64,000 bases of DNA from Pelosinus sp. IPA-1 (GTDB taxonomy: Bacteria > Bacillota > Negativicutes > DSM-13327). The stretch's first letter is position 1. Each line of letters begins with the position of its first letter. The position numbers and the translations under genes are program-made. Where the stretch lies: positions 1-64,000 of the forward strand of contig NZ_BSVC01000014.1 of the NCBI RefSeq assembly GCF_030269905.1, in the 5' to 3' direction. Shown here one piece after another: positions 54,760-63,564 of the stretch. Under the pieces are notes generated by a model. The model was not told the DNA's origin and ran no database searches. It saw nothing but the letters and a program-made list of their open reading frames with translations.

Positions 54760-55410
54760 TTAGCTTTCTGCTAATTGGACAAAAAGACGTGCAATATTTG
54801 TCTTGGTAAAACGACCAACAACTTGAAATTTTGTATTTTCACCCTCCTTTACGGCTTTTACCACTGGTAAAGCATCCACTTGATGATATAAGAGTTTTTG
54901 TGCTGCTGACAACACAGATTCTTCTGGTGTAGTCAAAATAATCTTAGGCATTCGAGTCATAATAATACTAACAGGAAGTTCGTTATTATTTTTCCCTCCC
55001 ATTGCAGCCTTTAGTAAATCTTTCCTAGAGATTGCTCCCTCAAGAAAATTTCCTTCTGATACAACGAAAATAGTGCCTACGTCTTCAATAAATAAAGTGA
55101 CAATAGCATCATAGACAGAACTATTTTCTTTTACAACAATAGGTAAGGAATGAGCATCCCCTACAAGGATGGTATCAAAAGACATTGTTTTTAGTTTCTG
55201 CAGATCCTGTCCTATAAAGTAATAGCCTACTTTAGGTTTGGCACCAATTAATTTAGACATTGTTAAAATGGCCAAATCTGAGCGTAATGCTGCCCTGCTT
55301 AAATTAAGCTTCTCTGCAATCTGGTTTCCTGTAATAGGGCCGAGAGACTGAATTATTTCTAAAATATGAGTCTGTCGCATTGTAAGTTGTATAATATATT
55401 CACCTTCCAA
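54760..55410 (-). CDS. ccpN: CcpN-like transcriptional repressor (HTH plus CBS pair)
   Basis: Residues 10-65 form a winged helix (RQTHILEIIQSLGPITG, then EKLNLSRAALRSDLAIL). Residues 78-212 are two CBS domains. This matches CcpN, which in Bacillus controls gluconeogenic genes and sits next to a ppsR homologue. The start is unsettled: TTG 55410 has no ribosome site, while GGAAGGTGA lies just inside it. An in-frame ATT at 55395 or the later ATG at 55380 could be used instead. It opens the ccpN-ppsR-ppdK run. Confidence 0.82.
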   Translation of the reverse strand: MEGEYIIQLTMRQTHILEIIQSLGPITGNQIAEKLNLSRAALRSDLAILTMSKLIGAKPKVGYYFIGQDLQKLKTMSFDTILVGDAHSLPIVVKENSSVYDAIVTLFIEDVGTIFVVSEGNFLEGAISRKDLLKAAMGGKNNNELPVSIIMTRMPKIILTTPEESVLSAAQKLLYHQVDALPVVKAVKEGENTKFQVVGRFTKTNIARLFVQLAES

Positions 55411-55766
55411 ATGATAAAGTAAACATCATATAGTGATTTTCTAGTATATAGTATACTACATTTAAACTGAAATACCTGCTTACTTAACAAAATATTATTG
55501 TATTTTTGACAAACTCTGACACAGCAAAGAGCTTAAGTCTCTCTACTTTACTATTTATATGCGGCTGTCCCTGTAAAATACTATAGTTTTTGAATACTTT
55601 TAAAAAGTAAAATTAAGGTAGACTTTTCAAATCAATAAAAGGAAATTTATAAATAGTGGGTGAATTATTTTGTACAGAGCTGTTTGTGATTTTTTATTAT
55701 TAGGAAACCTTTTCTAAAATATACTAATGATAGAGTAAAGTCGTGATAAGAACTAAAGGAGGAAAT
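55411..55766. other. Intergenic region between divergent ccpN and the M48 peptidase gene
   Basis: This A/T-rich stretch should hold both promoters. A TATACT-like -10 for ccpN is near 55455-55465 on the minus strand. TTTGACA (55505-55511) and TCTGACA (55515-55521) occur 10 bp apart, but without a matching -10. No small gene or RNA was recognised. Confidence 0.4.
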
Positions 55767-56825
55767 ATGACACATAGTATAGCACGGCAGGCCAAAATGA
55801 TTATAACTCTACTTGTTAGCCTTTTTATTGTATTTGGGGTGGTACCAAATGGTGCTCAAGCTGCTATTATCAGTACTCAGGGTGAGATTGATATTGGACG
55901 AGATGTAGGGAAGCAGTTAGAAAAACAATATGGTTTAGTGGGTGACCCGGCTTTAGAGGAACGTGTAACTAAAATAGGGATGAATATGGTGGCAGTGAGT
56001 GAACGGAGAAATTTACCTTATACTTTTAAAGTATTAAATTCAAATGAGGTAAATGCCCTCGCCGCACCTGGTGGATTTATCTATCTATTTAAAGGGTTGG
56101 TAGATTTGATGCCGTCAGATGATGAATTGGCTGGAGTGATTGGCCATGAAATTGGCCATGTAGTTAAACGTCATACAGTGCATCAAATTGAAAAAAATCT
56201 TTTGATGAATGTAGGATTTATGGCTGTGTTCGGTGATCGAGGTATTGCATTACAAAGTCTTGCAATGGATGTTATCATGGCTGGTTATAGTCGTAGTGAT
56301 GAGCGGGAAGCTGATTACTTAGGATATATTCATTCTTCTAAGGCAGGGTACAATCCGTATAGCATGACGATGGGGTTAATGAAACTCTCTAGTTTGGATC
56401 AGCACTATCAATATGACTTATTCTCAGATCATCCAGAGGGAAAGGAACGTATTGCATTAATACAAGGCTATTTAGAGAAGGATCATGTACATCCAAAAGC
56501 GCAATTAACAGCAGATAAGAAAGGTGCAATCGTGGTAGACGGAACATGGAAATTACCAACTATTACGGTATTATACAATGGAGTCACACCCTTATATAGA
56601 GCCTATGAAACGGCAGGAGCATTATATCGTGTCAGTCAATTGGCAGAATATAATCCCGATACATATATCTTAGATTATGATGGTGAAAACATAGTTATAA
56701 ATTATAATGACATTCGTATTCTTGTCATTACCCCAGAAGATGCCTTAGCCTATAATACGAACCAAATGGAGCTGGCTGGATTATATGTTGATAAGCTAAA
56801 AGAATGGGACAGGAAAAAGTTGTAG
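55767..56825 (+). CDS. Exported M48-family metalloprotease
   Basis: A signal peptide (MTHSIARQAKMIITLLVSLF, then IVFGVVPNGAQA) precedes cleavage near residue 32. The zinc site is His127-Glu128-x-x-His131 in GHEIGHVVKRH, with Glu181 in DEREADYLG as third ligand, as in BepA/YfgC-type enzymes. A 110-residue C-terminal domain follows the catalytic part. Likely role: protein quality control in the envelope. ATG 55767 has AAAGGAGG directly upstream. Monocistronic. Confidence 0.88.
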   Translation: MTHSIARQAKMIITLLVSLFIVFGVVPNGAQAAIISTQGEIDIGRDVGKQLEKQYGLVGDPALEERVTKIGMNMVAVSERRNLPYTFKVLNSNEVNALAAPGGFIYLFKGLVDLMPSDDELAGVIGHEIGHVVKRHTVHQIEKNLLMNVGFMAVFGDRGIALQSLAMDVIMAGYSRSDEREADYLGYIHSSKAGYNPYSMTMGLMKLSSLDQHYQYDLFSDHPEGKERIALIQGYLEKDHVHPKAQLTADKKGAIVVDGTWKLPTITVLYNGVTPLYRAYETAGALYRVSQLAEYNPDTYILDYDGENIVINYNDIRILVITPEDALAYNTNQMELAGLYVDKLKEWDRKKL

Positions 56826-57105
56826 ACAATATGAAAGGTAACGCTTATAAAAAATACCTCAACCCTCAGAGCAGGTTGGGGCTAACTTATAAAGTGAATT
56901 AAATCAGAAATTATTTGACCACAAAAGTCTAATGCCAGTCAATGCCACGTTAGTATATGAAGATTTGTAAAATATAATTTCGGAACTTAAAAATATTGAA
57001 GATATGGGTTGAAATGACTAAGAGAGGTAATATAGTATGCTTTATTGAGTTTTAATTGAAAAGTAGATTGGTGGTGCCTAAGGAAGTTAGAAGGATGTAT
57101 TAATA
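56826..57105. other. Non-coding stretch between M48 peptidase and UspA genes
   Basis: A hairpin (CCTCAACC with GGTTGGGG, 56856-56881) lies just after the protease stop and could be a weak terminator; the T-run is poor. No gene, promoter or RNA was recognised in the rest. Confidence 0.4.
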
Positions 57106-57133
57106 AAGACCAGCATGGGCTCATGCTGGTCTT
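57106..57133 (-). terminator. Terminator after uspA
   Basis: A 12-bp perfect stem (57106-57117 with 57122-57133) lies 15 nt past the uspA stop, with TTTATTAAT following on the minus strand. Confidence 0.7.
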
Positions 57134-57148
57134 CCTGTCTCATTGAAC

Positions 57149-57592
57149 TTATTTTACTACCATAACAGGGCATTGGGAATGATGAACGACATAACTGCTA
57201 ACACTTCCGACTAATATTCCCTTGAGGACTCCTAAGCCTCGGCTGCCCATAACAATTAAGTCGGTTTTGTTATTTTGAGAAATCTCAATAATTTTTTCGG
57301 AAGGGGAACCTACTTCAAGTGAATAGGTTACATTTATGGAGGAGGGGATTTGCTGTAAACCCATTCTTAAAATATTTTGACCATTTTCCTGGAGATCATT
57401 AATTACACTATCAGGAACCGAAATATTATTGATATGAGTAGACGCTACCTCCTTAGAAAGAAGCAGGACATAGAGCAGTTCTATGGTGGCATTAGAAAAT
57501 CCGGCTAAGTCACAGGCACAGGATAATGCTCGGAAGGCGTTTTTAGAGCCATCTAGGGGTACGAGAATTTTTCGAAAACGGGACTGATTCAT
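57149..57592 (-). CDS. Universal stress protein (UspA family)
   Basis: A 147-residue UspA domain. The N-terminal ILVPLDGSKNA and the C-terminal GSRGLGVLKGILVGSVSSYVV carry the G-2x-G-9x-G(S) nucleotide-binding motif, so it is of the ATP-binding type. It starts after AGGAGG and lies 20 nt downstream of the efflux gene emrB, so it is probably in the emrA-emrB-usp unit. Its target is unknown. Confidence 0.9.
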   Translation of the reverse strand: MNQSRFRKILVPLDGSKNAFRALSCACDLAGFSNATIELLYVLLLSKEVASTHINNISVPDSVINDLQENGQNILRMGLQQIPSSINVTYSLEVGSPSEKIIEISQNNKTDLIVMGSRGLGVLKGILVGSVSSYVVHHSQCPVMVVK

Positions 57593-57612
57593 GTAGATTC
57601 CTCCCTATTTCT

Positions 57613-59184
57613 TTAAGTTGGCTTCTTTTGCTGTGGGTGACTGTTAGTTTTAATGAATAAAGCTAGGAAACTGCTGCAAAAGCAAAGAATGGCTAAAATA
57701 TAAAAGACATCTTCAAAAGATAAAATATTAGCTTGTTGATGTACTATTTTGGCTAGTGTAGCTTTAAAAATGGCGTATCGTTGCGGCACTAAAAAACCTT
57801 CCCCAGTGAACCATCCATGAGCAGCCGATGTTAGCATATCTGAATTCATTCCTTGATTACCCCATAGTGCTTGGAGTATTTTAAACACTTCTTGAGGTGC
57901 CCGGTTTGGTGCATTTAAATATTCACTCAAAATCTGATAGTGGCGTACTTCACTGTTGCTCAATATTGTTTCTACGAATACTACCCCGATGCTGCCGCCG
58001 ATGATCTTAAATAAATTTAGTATGCCAGAGCCCATCCCTACTTTATCTTTCGGCAAGGAAGATATAGCGCAATTACTAAGGGGCGACATGGTAAAGCCTA
58101 ACCCCATGCCCATTAATACAAGACGGATAAAAAAATCACGAGCAGAGTAATTGGCATTGATGCTGGTCAGCAAATATATGGAAAAAGAGATGAGCATTAT
58201 TCCTAAAAAGGCAGGGATGCGAGAACCGAATTTATCCGCAATTCCTCCGCCTAAAGGTGCAAAAATAACCATAGTTACCGTTAAAGGGAGCAGCATCACT
58301 CCGGCAGATATAGAACTATAGAGTAGTATAGACTTTAAAAAAAAGGGGAGTAGAAACATTACGCCATATAGTGCTAAAAATGAGATGAACCCAAGGATAT
58401 TCGCGATAGCAAAATTAACATTACGAAACAAATTAATTTCCACCATTGGGTGTTCAACATGTAGTTCTGCAACGATAAAAAGAACAAAAGCGGCAAAGGA
58501 TAGATAAAAAAGCAGTGTAATATAAAGAGACGTCCACCCCTCAATTTGCCCTTTGTTCAAGGCAACCAGTAAGGCACTTAAACTAATAGTTAGCAAAGAC
58601 GCCCCCCAAAAATCAGCCTGTGAATTTGCATTACGCTTCGACTTGGGTATCATGATAAAAGCCAAAACAATACTAAGTGCGCAAAATGGTAACACAGAGA
58701 AGAAAATGGAACGCCAGTCAATATTTTCGATTAAGTAACCACCGATAGTTGGTCCCATAGCACTGCCGGCAGCTGCCATTGCGCTCCAAATTCCTAGCGC
58801 TTGACCACGTTCATGGGGCTCAAAGGTTTCTACTACAATGATCATAGCATTGGGCAATAACATCCCAGCCCCAATTCCTTGGATAATACGGTATACAAGC
58901 ATTGTGGTTGAGTTTGAGGCTACACCGCATAATAAAGAGCCAATGGTAAAGGTAATAAGGCCAGCAATATACATCTTTTTTGCTCCGAATTGATCACCTA
59001 GTTTACCAGTTAACGGCAGGATGGAACCGTAAGGGAGAAGATAACTTAGCGAAACCCAGACAATTGAATTCATGTCAAAATTTAAAGCGGCCATAATATT
59101 TGGTAAAGCAATATTCGTACAACTACTGACATAAGAACTTAGCACAGTGCCAAGACAAACAGTGCATAAAACTAGATATTTCAT
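57613..59184 (-). CDS. emrB: DHA2-family multidrug efflux permease (EmrB/QacA type)
   Basis: A 523-residue major facilitator protein with about 14 hydrophobic segments. DHA2 hallmarks are TGKLGDQFGAKKMYI (motif A, about 58-72), the QGIGAGMLLPNAM stretch (about 107), and motif C-like GSAMGPTIGGYL (about 140). It should expel lipophilic compounds with proton exchange through the EmrA adaptor. ATG 59184 is preferred; the TTG at 59202 would bury the GGAAAGG site. It lies 54 nt downstream of emrA. Confidence 0.87.
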   Translation of the reverse strand: MKYLVLCTVCLGTVLSSYVSSCTNIALPNIMAALNFDMNSIVWVSLSYLLPYGSILPLTGKLGDQFGAKKMYIAGLITFTIGSLLCGVASNSTTMLVYRIIQGIGAGMLLPNAMIIVVETFEPHERGQALGIWSAMAAAGSAMGPTIGGYLIENIDWRSIFFSVLPFCALSIVLAFIMIPKSKRNANSQADFWGASLLTISLSALLVALNKGQIEGWTSLYITLLFYLSFAAFVLFIVAELHVEHPMVEINLFRNVNFAIANILGFISFLALYGVMFLLPFFLKSILLYSSISAGVMLLPLTVTMVIFAPLGGGIADKFGSRIPAFLGIMLISFSIYLLTSINANYSARDFFIRLVLMGMGLGFTMSPLSNCAISSLPKDKVGMGSGILNLFKIIGGSIGVVFVETILSNSEVRHYQILSEYLNAPNRAPQEVFKILQALWGNQGMNSDMLTSAAHGWFTGEGFLVPQRYAIFKATLAKIVHQQANILSFEDVFYILAILCFCSSFLALFIKTNSHPQQKKPT

Positions 59185-59238
59185 ATAAAAAAACCTTTCC
59201 AATCATCCGGTATGAAGTAGTATTAATGCAATACGTTT

Positions 59239-60261
59239 TTACTTAATATAAATACTTAAAATTGTAGACATTCCAGGCTTAAGAGAAAAATTCTCATGTG
59301 GGTAAATTTTAATTTTTATTGGCAGGCGCTGTGTTGTTTTAGTAAAGTTGCCGGAAGCGTTTTCGGCGGGTAAAAGAGTTAACTGCGATCCAGCTGCTGG
59401 ACCAACGGCAATGACCTCGCCTGAAAACTTCTCTCCAGGGTAGGAGTCTACTGTAAATTCGGCTGGCTGTCCAATTTTGACTTTTCCTATGTAGGTTTCT
59501 TCAATGTTGCTTTCAATCCAGATATCGTCTAAATTAGCAATACTAAAGATCGGTTGTCCTGCTGCAACAATTTCTCCATCTTCTACTGATTTTAAGGCGA
59601 TCGTTCCTGGAACGGGTGCTTTGATAATTACATTATCTAATTGGATCTGAGAACTTTTTAAAGCCGCCTGCGCTTGTAATACCTGAGCCTTTGCCATAGC
59701 AATATCTTCGGCACGGGACCCTTCTAGTGATAAATTATAGGATTGTCCGGCTGAGGCATACTGGGCTTCTACAACTTCTAGAGAAGTTTGGGCAGAGTCC
59801 CTTTGCTGTTCGGAAATAGCACCTTGCTTATACAATCCTTCGGCACGCTCTGCATTTTTTTTAGTATTATTTAAATTTGCCCTTTGTTGTGCAACCGATG
59901 CACTTGCTTGGGCAATTTCTTGTGGCCTGTTCCCGGCTTCCAGTGCTGCAAGCTTTGCCTGTATAGCAGCTAAATTACCCTGAGCTTGCTCTACTTGAGC
60001 TTCATATTCTTGTTTTTCAAGAATGGCAATGACTTGGCCTGCCTCTACGTGATCTCCATCAGTAACGAGAACTTTTTCAATACGACCCGACACTTTGGGG
60101 CTGACAGCAACAATTGTACCTTTCACTCTGGCATCGTCTGTTGATACAACGCGCTGGCTATGAATCCACCACCAAGATAGACCTACTGCTAATAATGCTG
60201 CAAGTAGAATTATAATGATGATTATTGTTTTTTTGCTTATTTTAGAACTTACTTCGCTCAT
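59239..60261 (-). CDS. emrA: HlyD/EmrA-type membrane fusion protein
   Basis: A 340-residue periplasmic adaptor. One hydrophobic anchor lies at residues 12-32, then a biotinyl-lipoyl half (VSPKVSGRIEKVLVTDGDHVEAGQ), a long coiled coil at 80-200 rich in Ala, Gln and Glu, the second half with KAPVPGTI, and a beta-barrel. Partner of the EmrB pump downstream. Such adaptors reach an outer-membrane channel, which fits a Gram-negative-type envelope as in Negativicutes. Divergent from a LysR regulator 176 nt away. Confidence 0.87.
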   Translation of the reverse strand: MSEVSSKISKKTIIIIIILLAALLAVGLSWWWIHSQRVVSTDDARVKGTIVAVSPKVSGRIEKVLVTDGDHVEAGQVIAILEKQEYEAQVEQAQGNLAAIQAKLAALEAGNRPQEIAQASASVAQQRANLNNTKKNAERAEGLYKQGAISEQQRDSAQTSLEVVEAQYASAGQSYNLSLEGSRAEDIAMAKAQVLQAQAALKSSQIQLDNVIIKAPVPGTIALKSVEDGEIVAAGQPIFSIANLDDIWIESNIEETYIGKVKIGQPAEFTVDSYPGEKFSGEVIAVGPAAGSQLTLLPAENASGNFTKTTQRLPIKIKIYPHENFSLKPGMSTILSIYIK

Positions 60262-60395
60262 ACAAACACTCCCGTAGTTTCATCAATCGTTAGATGATAA
60301 GCGTATCCGCCCAAACTTTGACGATCTTTTTGATTTATTGTAGTATTATAGCAAAAACAAAACCATATGTATAATATTGAAAATGTTCACTATCC

Positions 60396-60410
60396 ATACA
60401 AAAAATGTAT
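60396..60410. promoter_or_regulatory. Candidate LysR-type operator between emrA and lysR
   Basis: ATACA-N5-TGTAT is a perfect inverted repeat with the T-N11-A pattern of LysR boxes, in the shared divergent promoter region and 28 nt before the LysR start. Confidence 0.5.
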
Positions 60411-60437
60411 AGTATTTCACAAGGAGAGTCTTTCATT

Positions 60438-61325
60438 ATGGACTTTAAAAAACTTCAATATTTTCTCACGATTGCAGAAGAAGGTCAAATTACAAAAGCT
60501 GCTCAGCGTTTACACATGGCCCAACCGCCGCTTAGTCATCAACTTAAGGTATTTGAAGATGAGCTAGGAGTCAAACTTATCGAAAGGGGTAGCCGTAAGA
60601 TCCAGCTCACTGAACTTGGACGAGCCTTGCAAGAACGAGGTGGACAAATTTTAGAATTAATTAATAAGACGGAGAAGGAATTAAAAGAATTAAATGAAGG
60701 TTTGCAAGGAACTTTATCCATAGGTACAGTTGCAGCTTGGGGAGCCACCCTTTTACCAGATCGGATTTCTAGTCTTCATGAGCAATATCCAGGACTTAAT
60801 TTTCAACTTTGGGAAGGCGACGGTCATCGAATTAGGGAGCTCTTAGATACAGGAGTTATAGATATTGGAATTGTTCGACTGCCTTTTGATTCGAAAAAGT
60901 ATGAATCAATACGATTGCCAGAGGAGCCTATAATAGCAGCGATCAGCAATGTCTGGGGCTATGATTTATCTAAGCCATATACTAGTCTAATGGAGCTAAT
61001 GAATATTCCATTGATACTTCACCGTAGAAATGAAAATGTTATTGAATATTATGAGCAACGTGGATTACAACCTAGAATACTTTGCAGGCATGAAGATGTT
61101 CGGTCTATGCTAGTGTGGGCCGACGCGGGCTTGGGGGCAGCGATTGTTACTCGATCTGCGGCCAACCTTGTCCAGAATAATAATTTACAATACAAAGAAA
61201 TTATTGACCCACCGCTAAAGGTAACAGCAGCGATTATTTGGAAACGAGGTCGTTCTTTAACAGTTGCTGCACAACATTTTTTAGAAAGTTTTACAGTAGA
61301 TGAAATGTGTAAAAAGAAAGTATAG
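60438..61325 (+). CDS. LysR-family transcriptional regulator
   Basis: A 295-residue regulator: the N-terminal HTH (KLQYFLTIAEEGQITKAAQ, then LHMAQPPLSHQLK) and a ligand-binding domain from about residue 90 (GTLSIGTVAAWGATLLPD). ATG 60438 follows AAGGAGA by 10 nt; an upstream ATG at 60405 overlaps the operator. Divergent from emrA-emrB-usp, it is likely to control that efflux unit and sense an exported compound. Confidence 0.9.
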   Translation: MDFKKLQYFLTIAEEGQITKAAQRLHMAQPPLSHQLKVFEDELGVKLIERGSRKIQLTELGRALQERGGQILELINKTEKELKELNEGLQGTLSIGTVAAWGATLLPDRISSLHEQYPGLNFQLWEGDGHRIRELLDTGVIDIGIVRLPFDSKKYESIRLPEEPIIAAISNVWGYDLSKPYTSLMELMNIPLILHRRNENVIEYYEQRGLQPRILCRHEDVRSMLVWADAGLGAAIVTRSAANLVQNNNLQYKEIIDPPLKVTAAIIWKRGRSLTVAAQHFLESFTVDEMCKKKV

Positions 61326-61436
61326 ACTTACACTTTTTTTAAGTATACTGTTTTGCAATTTCAGCAGAATTTCATTAATCTATGGTGTAATATTTAATTA
61401 TTAGGAATATTAATTGGGTGGAATGGGGTTAAAGCA

Positions 61437-62129
61437 ATGAAAGTTTTACTGGCCGAGGATGATAAGCGGTTTGGCAATCTTCTATATCAAATGCTGCTGC
61501 GGCAAGATATGCAGGTCAACTGGGTACTTTCGGGAGATTGTGCTTTGGATGTTATTCGAGGCGAAGCATATGATGTTGTTATCATGGATTGGATGATGCC
61601 CGGTATGTCTGGCTTACAAGTGTGCCAAAAGTTGCGAGAAGAATGTTATCAGGGTGGCATACTTATGCTTACGGCAAAAGATACTGTAGACGACTTAGTA
61701 GTTGGTCTAGAGGCTGGTGCCGATGATTATCTTGTCAAGCCCTTTGCATTCAAAGAGCTATTGGCCCGGATTCATTCCGTAGCCAGGAGAAGTAAGATTA
61801 CGATAAAAGAAAAAGTGGTAAAAGCAGCAGATCTTGAATTGAATCTAACAACAAGAGTGGCTACGCGGGGGACAAGGACTATACAATTGACGGGACGGGA
61901 GTTTCAATTGTTAGAGATGTTGATGCAAAATTATGGGAGAGTTCTGCCCAAAGAACGTATTTTAGATCATATCTGGGGGTTGGAGAGTGAGGTGTCTCCC
62001 AATACACTAGAGGCTTTCGTGCGATTACTTCGTAAAAAGATTGATGATCCTGGAGAGGTGGAATTAATCCAAAATATTCGAGGAATTGGCTATAAGATGG
62101 GGGCAAAAAATGATACCCAAGACTCGTAA
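61437..62129 (+). CDS. OmpR/PhoB-family response regulator
   Basis: A 230-residue regulator. The receiver has Glu7-Asp8-Asp9 (AEDDK), phospho-acceptor Asp51 in VIMDWMMPG, and Lys101 or so in YLVKPF. The winged helix at 125-225 has the recognition helix in NTLEAFVRLLRKKI. It overlaps the kinase gene by 20 nt, forming a two-component pair. Target genes are not evident. Confidence 0.92.
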   Translation: MKVLLAEDDKRFGNLLYQMLLRQDMQVNWVLSGDCALDVIRGEAYDVVIMDWMMPGMSGLQVCQKLREECYQGGILMLTAKDTVDDLVVGLEAGADDYLVKPFAFKELLARIHSVARRSKITIKEKVVKAADLELNLTTRVATRGTRTIQLTGREFQLLEMLMQNYGRVLPKERILDHIWGLESEVSPNTLEAFVRLLRKKIDDPGEVELIQNIRGIGYKMGAKNDTQDS

Positions 62130-63417
62130 AAAATTAACTAACGTGTATACCATAGTATTTGGATTATTCCTCATGACATTTGTTGGGATTGTATGCTCAG
62201 GTCTTATTTGGGGTACCTATGTGGAACGGACAGAGGAAATCAAGGTATTAGCAAATGAGATAGCCCGAGGACAACTAGGTATGATTAAGGAATACTGCAA
62301 AAAGAGAAATGATACAATAATGGCGACAACGATTGAAGATGATTACGATATAAGCGGGCAAGTTTTTTTCTATATCCTTGATGCAAAAGGTCAGCTAATT
62401 AAGGCTGATCAACCTGTTCCGATATTGCGGGAGTCTGCCTACACTCAAATTATGAGTTGGAATCCGCTAGAAAAAACGAAGGTTGCCACTGTAACGTTAC
62501 CAAATCATGAAACGGCAGTACTTATCTTCGCCGCGCATGAAGTACGTCGGGGAGAAACGCTGCTGGCTACAGTTTATGCCGGCAGAGATGTGACTGCGTA
62601 TGCCCGTGTTCTTATACGCAGTATAATTACATTAATGGCAGTAGCTTTTTTGTTTTTATTTCTAGCTGCGCTAATTGGATACTATCTAGCAGGCAGAGTC
62701 ACAATTCCGATGGAAGAATCTATTGCAAGAAAGAAAAAATTTATTGCGGACGCATCCCATGAATTGCGTACTCCCTTAAGTGTACTCCTAACTTCAATAG
62801 AAGCTATAGAAATGGATAGGGATAATACCTTGTCTCCTTTTTCCTTACAAATAATGAGTGAGGCAAAGGATGAGTTTTTTCGTTTGAAAAGACTCGTCAA
62901 TGACTTGTTAACCCTTGCAAGAACAGATACAGGCGATATTAAACTAAAAAAAGAAAAATTCTCTCTTACCTTAATCACACAGCAAGTATTACGCTCACTT
63001 AAGTTTACAGCAGATGAGAAAAATATTAATGTTTTGCTTGAGGGCAATGAATCAATTGAGTTAAATGCAGATCCAGAACGTATTTACCAGTTACTTTTTA
63101 TTTTAATTGACAATAGTATAAAATATAGTTTATCCGATAGTGATGTATCGGTACATCTTGAAGCGATGCAAAATGCGAATGGTCCTTTTGTCAAAATCAT
63201 TGTGGTGGATAATGGTCCAGGTATCCCTGCAGAATTTAAAGAACAAATATTCCAACGTTTTTTTCGAATTGATGAGTCAAGATCACGAGATGTTGAAGGT
63301 TCAGGTTTAGGATTGTCAATTGCTCAATGGATTGTAGATGCCCATCAAGGTGAAATTTATGTTAATAGTGAACCTGGAAAAGGCAGTGAATTTATTGTCC
63401 TAATTCCAAATATGTAA
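62110..63417 (+). CDS. Sensor histidine kinase
   Basis: A 435-residue membrane kinase. Two hydrophobic segments (13-36 and 170-194) flank an extracytoplasmic sensor of about 130 residues. HisKA has His217 in ASHELRTPLS; the ATPase domain has N-box DNSIKYS, G1 DNGPGIP and G2 GSGLGLSIA. ATG 62110 has GGGGGCA upstream. The sensor domain is not recognised, so the signal is unknown. Partner of the preceding response regulator. Confidence 0.92.
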   Translation: MIPKTRKKLTNVYTIVFGLFLMTFVGIVCSGLIWGTYVERTEEIKVLANEIARGQLGMIKEYCKKRNDTIMATTIEDDYDISGQVFFYILDAKGQLIKADQPVPILRESAYTQIMSWNPLEKTKVATVTLPNHETAVLIFAAHEVRRGETLLATVYAGRDVTAYARVLIRSIITLMAVAFLFLFLAALIGYYLAGRVTIPMEESIARKKKFIADASHELRTPLSVLLTSIEAIEMDRDNTLSPFSLQIMSEAKDEFFRLKRLVNDLLTLARTDTGDIKLKKEKFSLTLITQQVLRSLKFTADEKNINVLLEGNESIELNADPERIYQLLFILIDNSIKYSLSDSDVSVHLEAMQNANGPFVKIIVVDNGPGIPAEFKEQIFQRFFRIDESRSRDVEGSGLGLSIAQWIVDAHQGEIYVNSEPGKGSEFIVLIPNM

Positions 63418-63564
63418 ATCTTACCTACTATCTTCGATTTTTCTTACAGCGAAATTTCAGTTTGAATTGCTATATTGATCGGGCAAGAATAACCCTTTAT
63501 TACAAAGACTCTAAGGGATATTTGTTGCGCCTAGATATGTATAGCAAAGAAAGGTATGAAACTT

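Noticed and set aside
55505..55521. TTTGACA/TCTGACA pair resembling the hut-promoter boxes
   Set aside because: Spacing is 10 bp, the second box is degenerate, and no -10 lies at the right distance.
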